Positions 19,851 to 20,431 of a stretch of 20,431 bases of DNA are shown here, one piece after another. The stretch is from DATJZH01 sp035499215. Lineage in GTDB: Bacteria > Actinomycetota > Actinomycetes > Streptosporangiales > Streptosporangiaceae. The stretch is from positions 1 through 20,431 of the forward strand of contig DATJZH010000349.1 in assembly GCA_035499215.1 (NCBI GenBank), in the 5' to 3' direction. The notes beneath the pieces were generated by a model. The model saw only the letters and a list, made by a program, of their open reading frames with translations, made no database searches and had not been told where the DNA came from. A program made the position numbers and the translations under genes. Each line of letters begins with the position of its first letter. The stretch's first letter is position 1.

Positions 19851-19876
19851 GGCAGTCACTGGAACCGGCGACTGCC
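19851..19876 (+). repeat. Hairpin just upstream of the 20-codon ORF
   Basis: GGCAGTC (19851-19857) and GACTGCC (19870-19876) form a perfect 7-bp stem with a 12-nt loop, ending 14 nt before AGGAGGTG. It could influence ribosome access to the small ORF or end the gntR transcript. Confidence 0.4.
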
Positions 19877-19901
19877 AGCTACTCAGCCAGAGGAGGTGTT
19901 C

Positions 19902-19964
19902 ATGGCCAAGCGTCACGGTCGCCCGTCGGTCCAGTACCGCTACGAGCACTACGATCCGCGCTGA
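19902..19964 (+). CDS. 20-codon ORF with near-consensus ribosome binding site
   Basis: ATG at 19902 is preceded by AGGAGGTG (19891-19898), a near-perfect Shine-Dalgarno sequence at good spacing, the strongest in the window. The predicted peptide is MAKRHGRPSV followed by QYRYEHYDPR: strongly basic at the N-terminus, rich in Tyr and His at the C-terminus, with no hydrophobic segment. It lies 120 bp after gntR on the same strand and may be cotranscribed. I know no homologue. The alternatives are a chance ORF or a regulatory leader, but no larger gene follows on this strand before mnmA. Confidence 0.42.
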   Translation: MAKRHGRPSVQYRYEHYDPR

Positions 19965-19966
19965 CG

Positions 19967-19985
19967 GAGTCGCAAATTGCAACTC
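19967..19985. promoter_or_regulatory. Near-perfect 19-bp palindrome after the 20-codon ORF
   Basis: GAGTCGCAA, A, TTGCAACTC: 9-bp arms with one mismatch and a one-base centre. Such spacing suits a dimeric protein-binding site better than an RNA hairpin. It begins 3 nt after the stop codon of the small ORF. Confidence 0.35.
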
Positions 19986-19994
19986 TGCTGGCGA

Positions 19995-20011
19995 TTCCCC
20001 CGCAGGGGGAA
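19995..20011 (+). terminator. Hairpin TTCCCCC/GGGGGAA
   Basis: Perfect 7-bp arms TTCCCCC (19995-20001) and GGGGGAA (20005-20011) with a 3-nt loop, 30 nt after the 20-codon ORF. Compact and stable; probably ends the rightward transcript. No U tract. Confidence 0.5.
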
Positions 20012-20034
20012 CCGGCACGCGGCCCATTTGGCCG

Positions 20035-20077
20035 TGTCGGCGCTGCCACAGCTTGGTCCGGCAGCGCAGCGCCGACA
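20035..20077. terminator. Nested hairpin between convergent transcripts, likely mnmA terminator
   Basis: Outer arms TGTCGGCGCT (20035-20044) and AGCGCCGACA (20068-20077) are perfect 10-bp complements. Inner arms CGCTGCC (20041-20047) and GGCAGCG (20060-20066) are perfect 7-bp complements that share CGCT with the outer arm, so two forms compete. It lies about 105 nt after the mnmA stop and can serve both directions. Nothing else was recognised in 20078-20181. Confidence 0.45.
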
Positions 20078-20181
20078 GGCGCACAGCACCTTACTGTCTG
20101 CGGAGCTGGTGACTGGATTGACTGCTGATACCCAGCAAGCGGGACCGCGCGGGGTTGCCTGGGCAGCACCGACGGTGGCGG

Positions 20182-20431
20182 TCAGTTCACGCCCGCCAGG
20201 GTGCTCGCGATCGTGGCAGAGCCCAGGACCATGTCGCCGTCGTACAGCACTGCTGCCTGGCCTCGGGCGATTCCGCGGGCCGGCCGGCTGAGGATGATCC
20301 GCAGAGTGCTGCCGTCCAGCCATGCGGATGCGGGCACCGGCTCGCCGTGCGCGCGCAGCTGGGCCAGGCAGTCGATGGGCCCTGCCGGAGGCAGACAGCC
20401 AGTCCAGACCGGACGCTGAGCCTCGATGGTG
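20182..20431 (-). CDS. mnmA: tRNA-specific 2-thiouridylase MnmA, C-terminal fragment
   Basis: The last 83 codons are inside the window; the gene continues past the right edge. The readable part is the C-terminal beta-barrel domain: LDGSTLRIILSRPARGIARGQAAVLYDGDMVLGSATI, matching the family pattern R..V.P(G)QAAVxYDGDxVLG. MnmA uses ATP to adenylate U34 of tRNA(Lys), tRNA(Glu) and tRNA(Gln) and inserts sulfur to give 2-thiouridine. The catalytic cysteines lie outside the window. In Streptomyces I recall mnmA close upstream of the short MetE-like gene; here about 2 kb with the regulator block separates them. Confidence 0.86.
   Translation of the reverse strand, partial: TIEAQRPVWTGCLPPAGPIDCLAQLRAHGEPVPASAWLDGSTLRIILSRPARGIARGQAAVLYDGDMVLGSATIASTLAGVN

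Noticed and set aside
18200..20181. Accessory block as a mobile element
   Set aside because: Lower GC in gntR suggests transfer, but no integrase, transposase, tRNA attachment site or flanking direct repeat was seen, so no mobile element is called.
1..20431. tRNA, rRNA, CRISPR arrays and known riboswitches
   Set aside because: No cloverleaf with a TTCGANTC-like arm, no regularly spaced repeats, and no riboswitch core I recognise were found by eye; a covariance-model scan could still find a divergent one.

Overview
The window is chromosomal DNA of a high-GC actinobacterium (Actinomycetota). Evidence: very GC-rich codon use, long antisense open frames in most genes, GTG starts, a 530-residue three-domain SerA, a zinc-cysteine GatB, and the neighbourhood mnmA / short MetE-like methionine synthase / ligA / GGDEF-EAL / gatCAB / GGDEF-EAL / serA / ilvE / FAH-family gene, which I recall as conserved in Streptomyces and relatives. 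I cannot name a genus from the sequence.

Layout, left to right. 1-93 (-): the first 31 codons of a fumarylacetoacetate-hydrolase-family gene. 299-544 (-): a DUF2630 protein, divergent from 821-2059 (+), a PLP-dependent threonine synthase-family enzyme, which converges on ilvE (2107-3222, -). serA (3537-5129, -) follows, with an exact TGTGA-N6-TCACA palindrome in its promoter. 5189-7948 (-) is a membrane PAS-GGDEF-EAL protein. 8272-12510 (-) is a tight gatC-gatA-gatB operon followed by a D-2-hydroxyacid dehydrogenase. 12573-14756 (-) is a second membrane GGDEF-EAL protein. 14933-18183 (-) is ligA preceded by and overlapping a short MetE-like methionine synthase gene. 18.2-20.2 kb is an accessory block: a one-helix membrane protein (-), a divergent GntR/UTRA regulator (+) of lower GC, a 20-codon ORF with a near-consensus ribosome binding site, and a hairpin-rich tail. 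20182-20431 (-) is the 3' end of mnmA.

How they work together: most of the window is housekeeping: tRNA amidation (GatCAB), tRNA thiolation (MnmA), DNA ligation (LigA), and serine, branched-chain and sulfur amino acid metabolism. Two cyclic-di-GMP proteins flank the gat operon and look reciprocally degenerate. The left one keeps all EAL catalytic residues but lacks a GGDEF metal-ligand Asp. The right one keeps the GGDEF site and an RxxD inhibitory site but has lost two EAL catalytic Glu residues.

The most unusual regulatory features are the CRP-like palindrome over the serA promoter, the perfect 11-bp inverted repeat over the probable gntR promoter (a candidate auto-operator facing a divergent membrane-protein gene), and several starts lying exactly 7 nt after a TANNNT -10 box, suggesting leaderless mRNAs. 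I saw no tRNA, rRNA, CRISPR array, transposase, integrase or insertion sequence.
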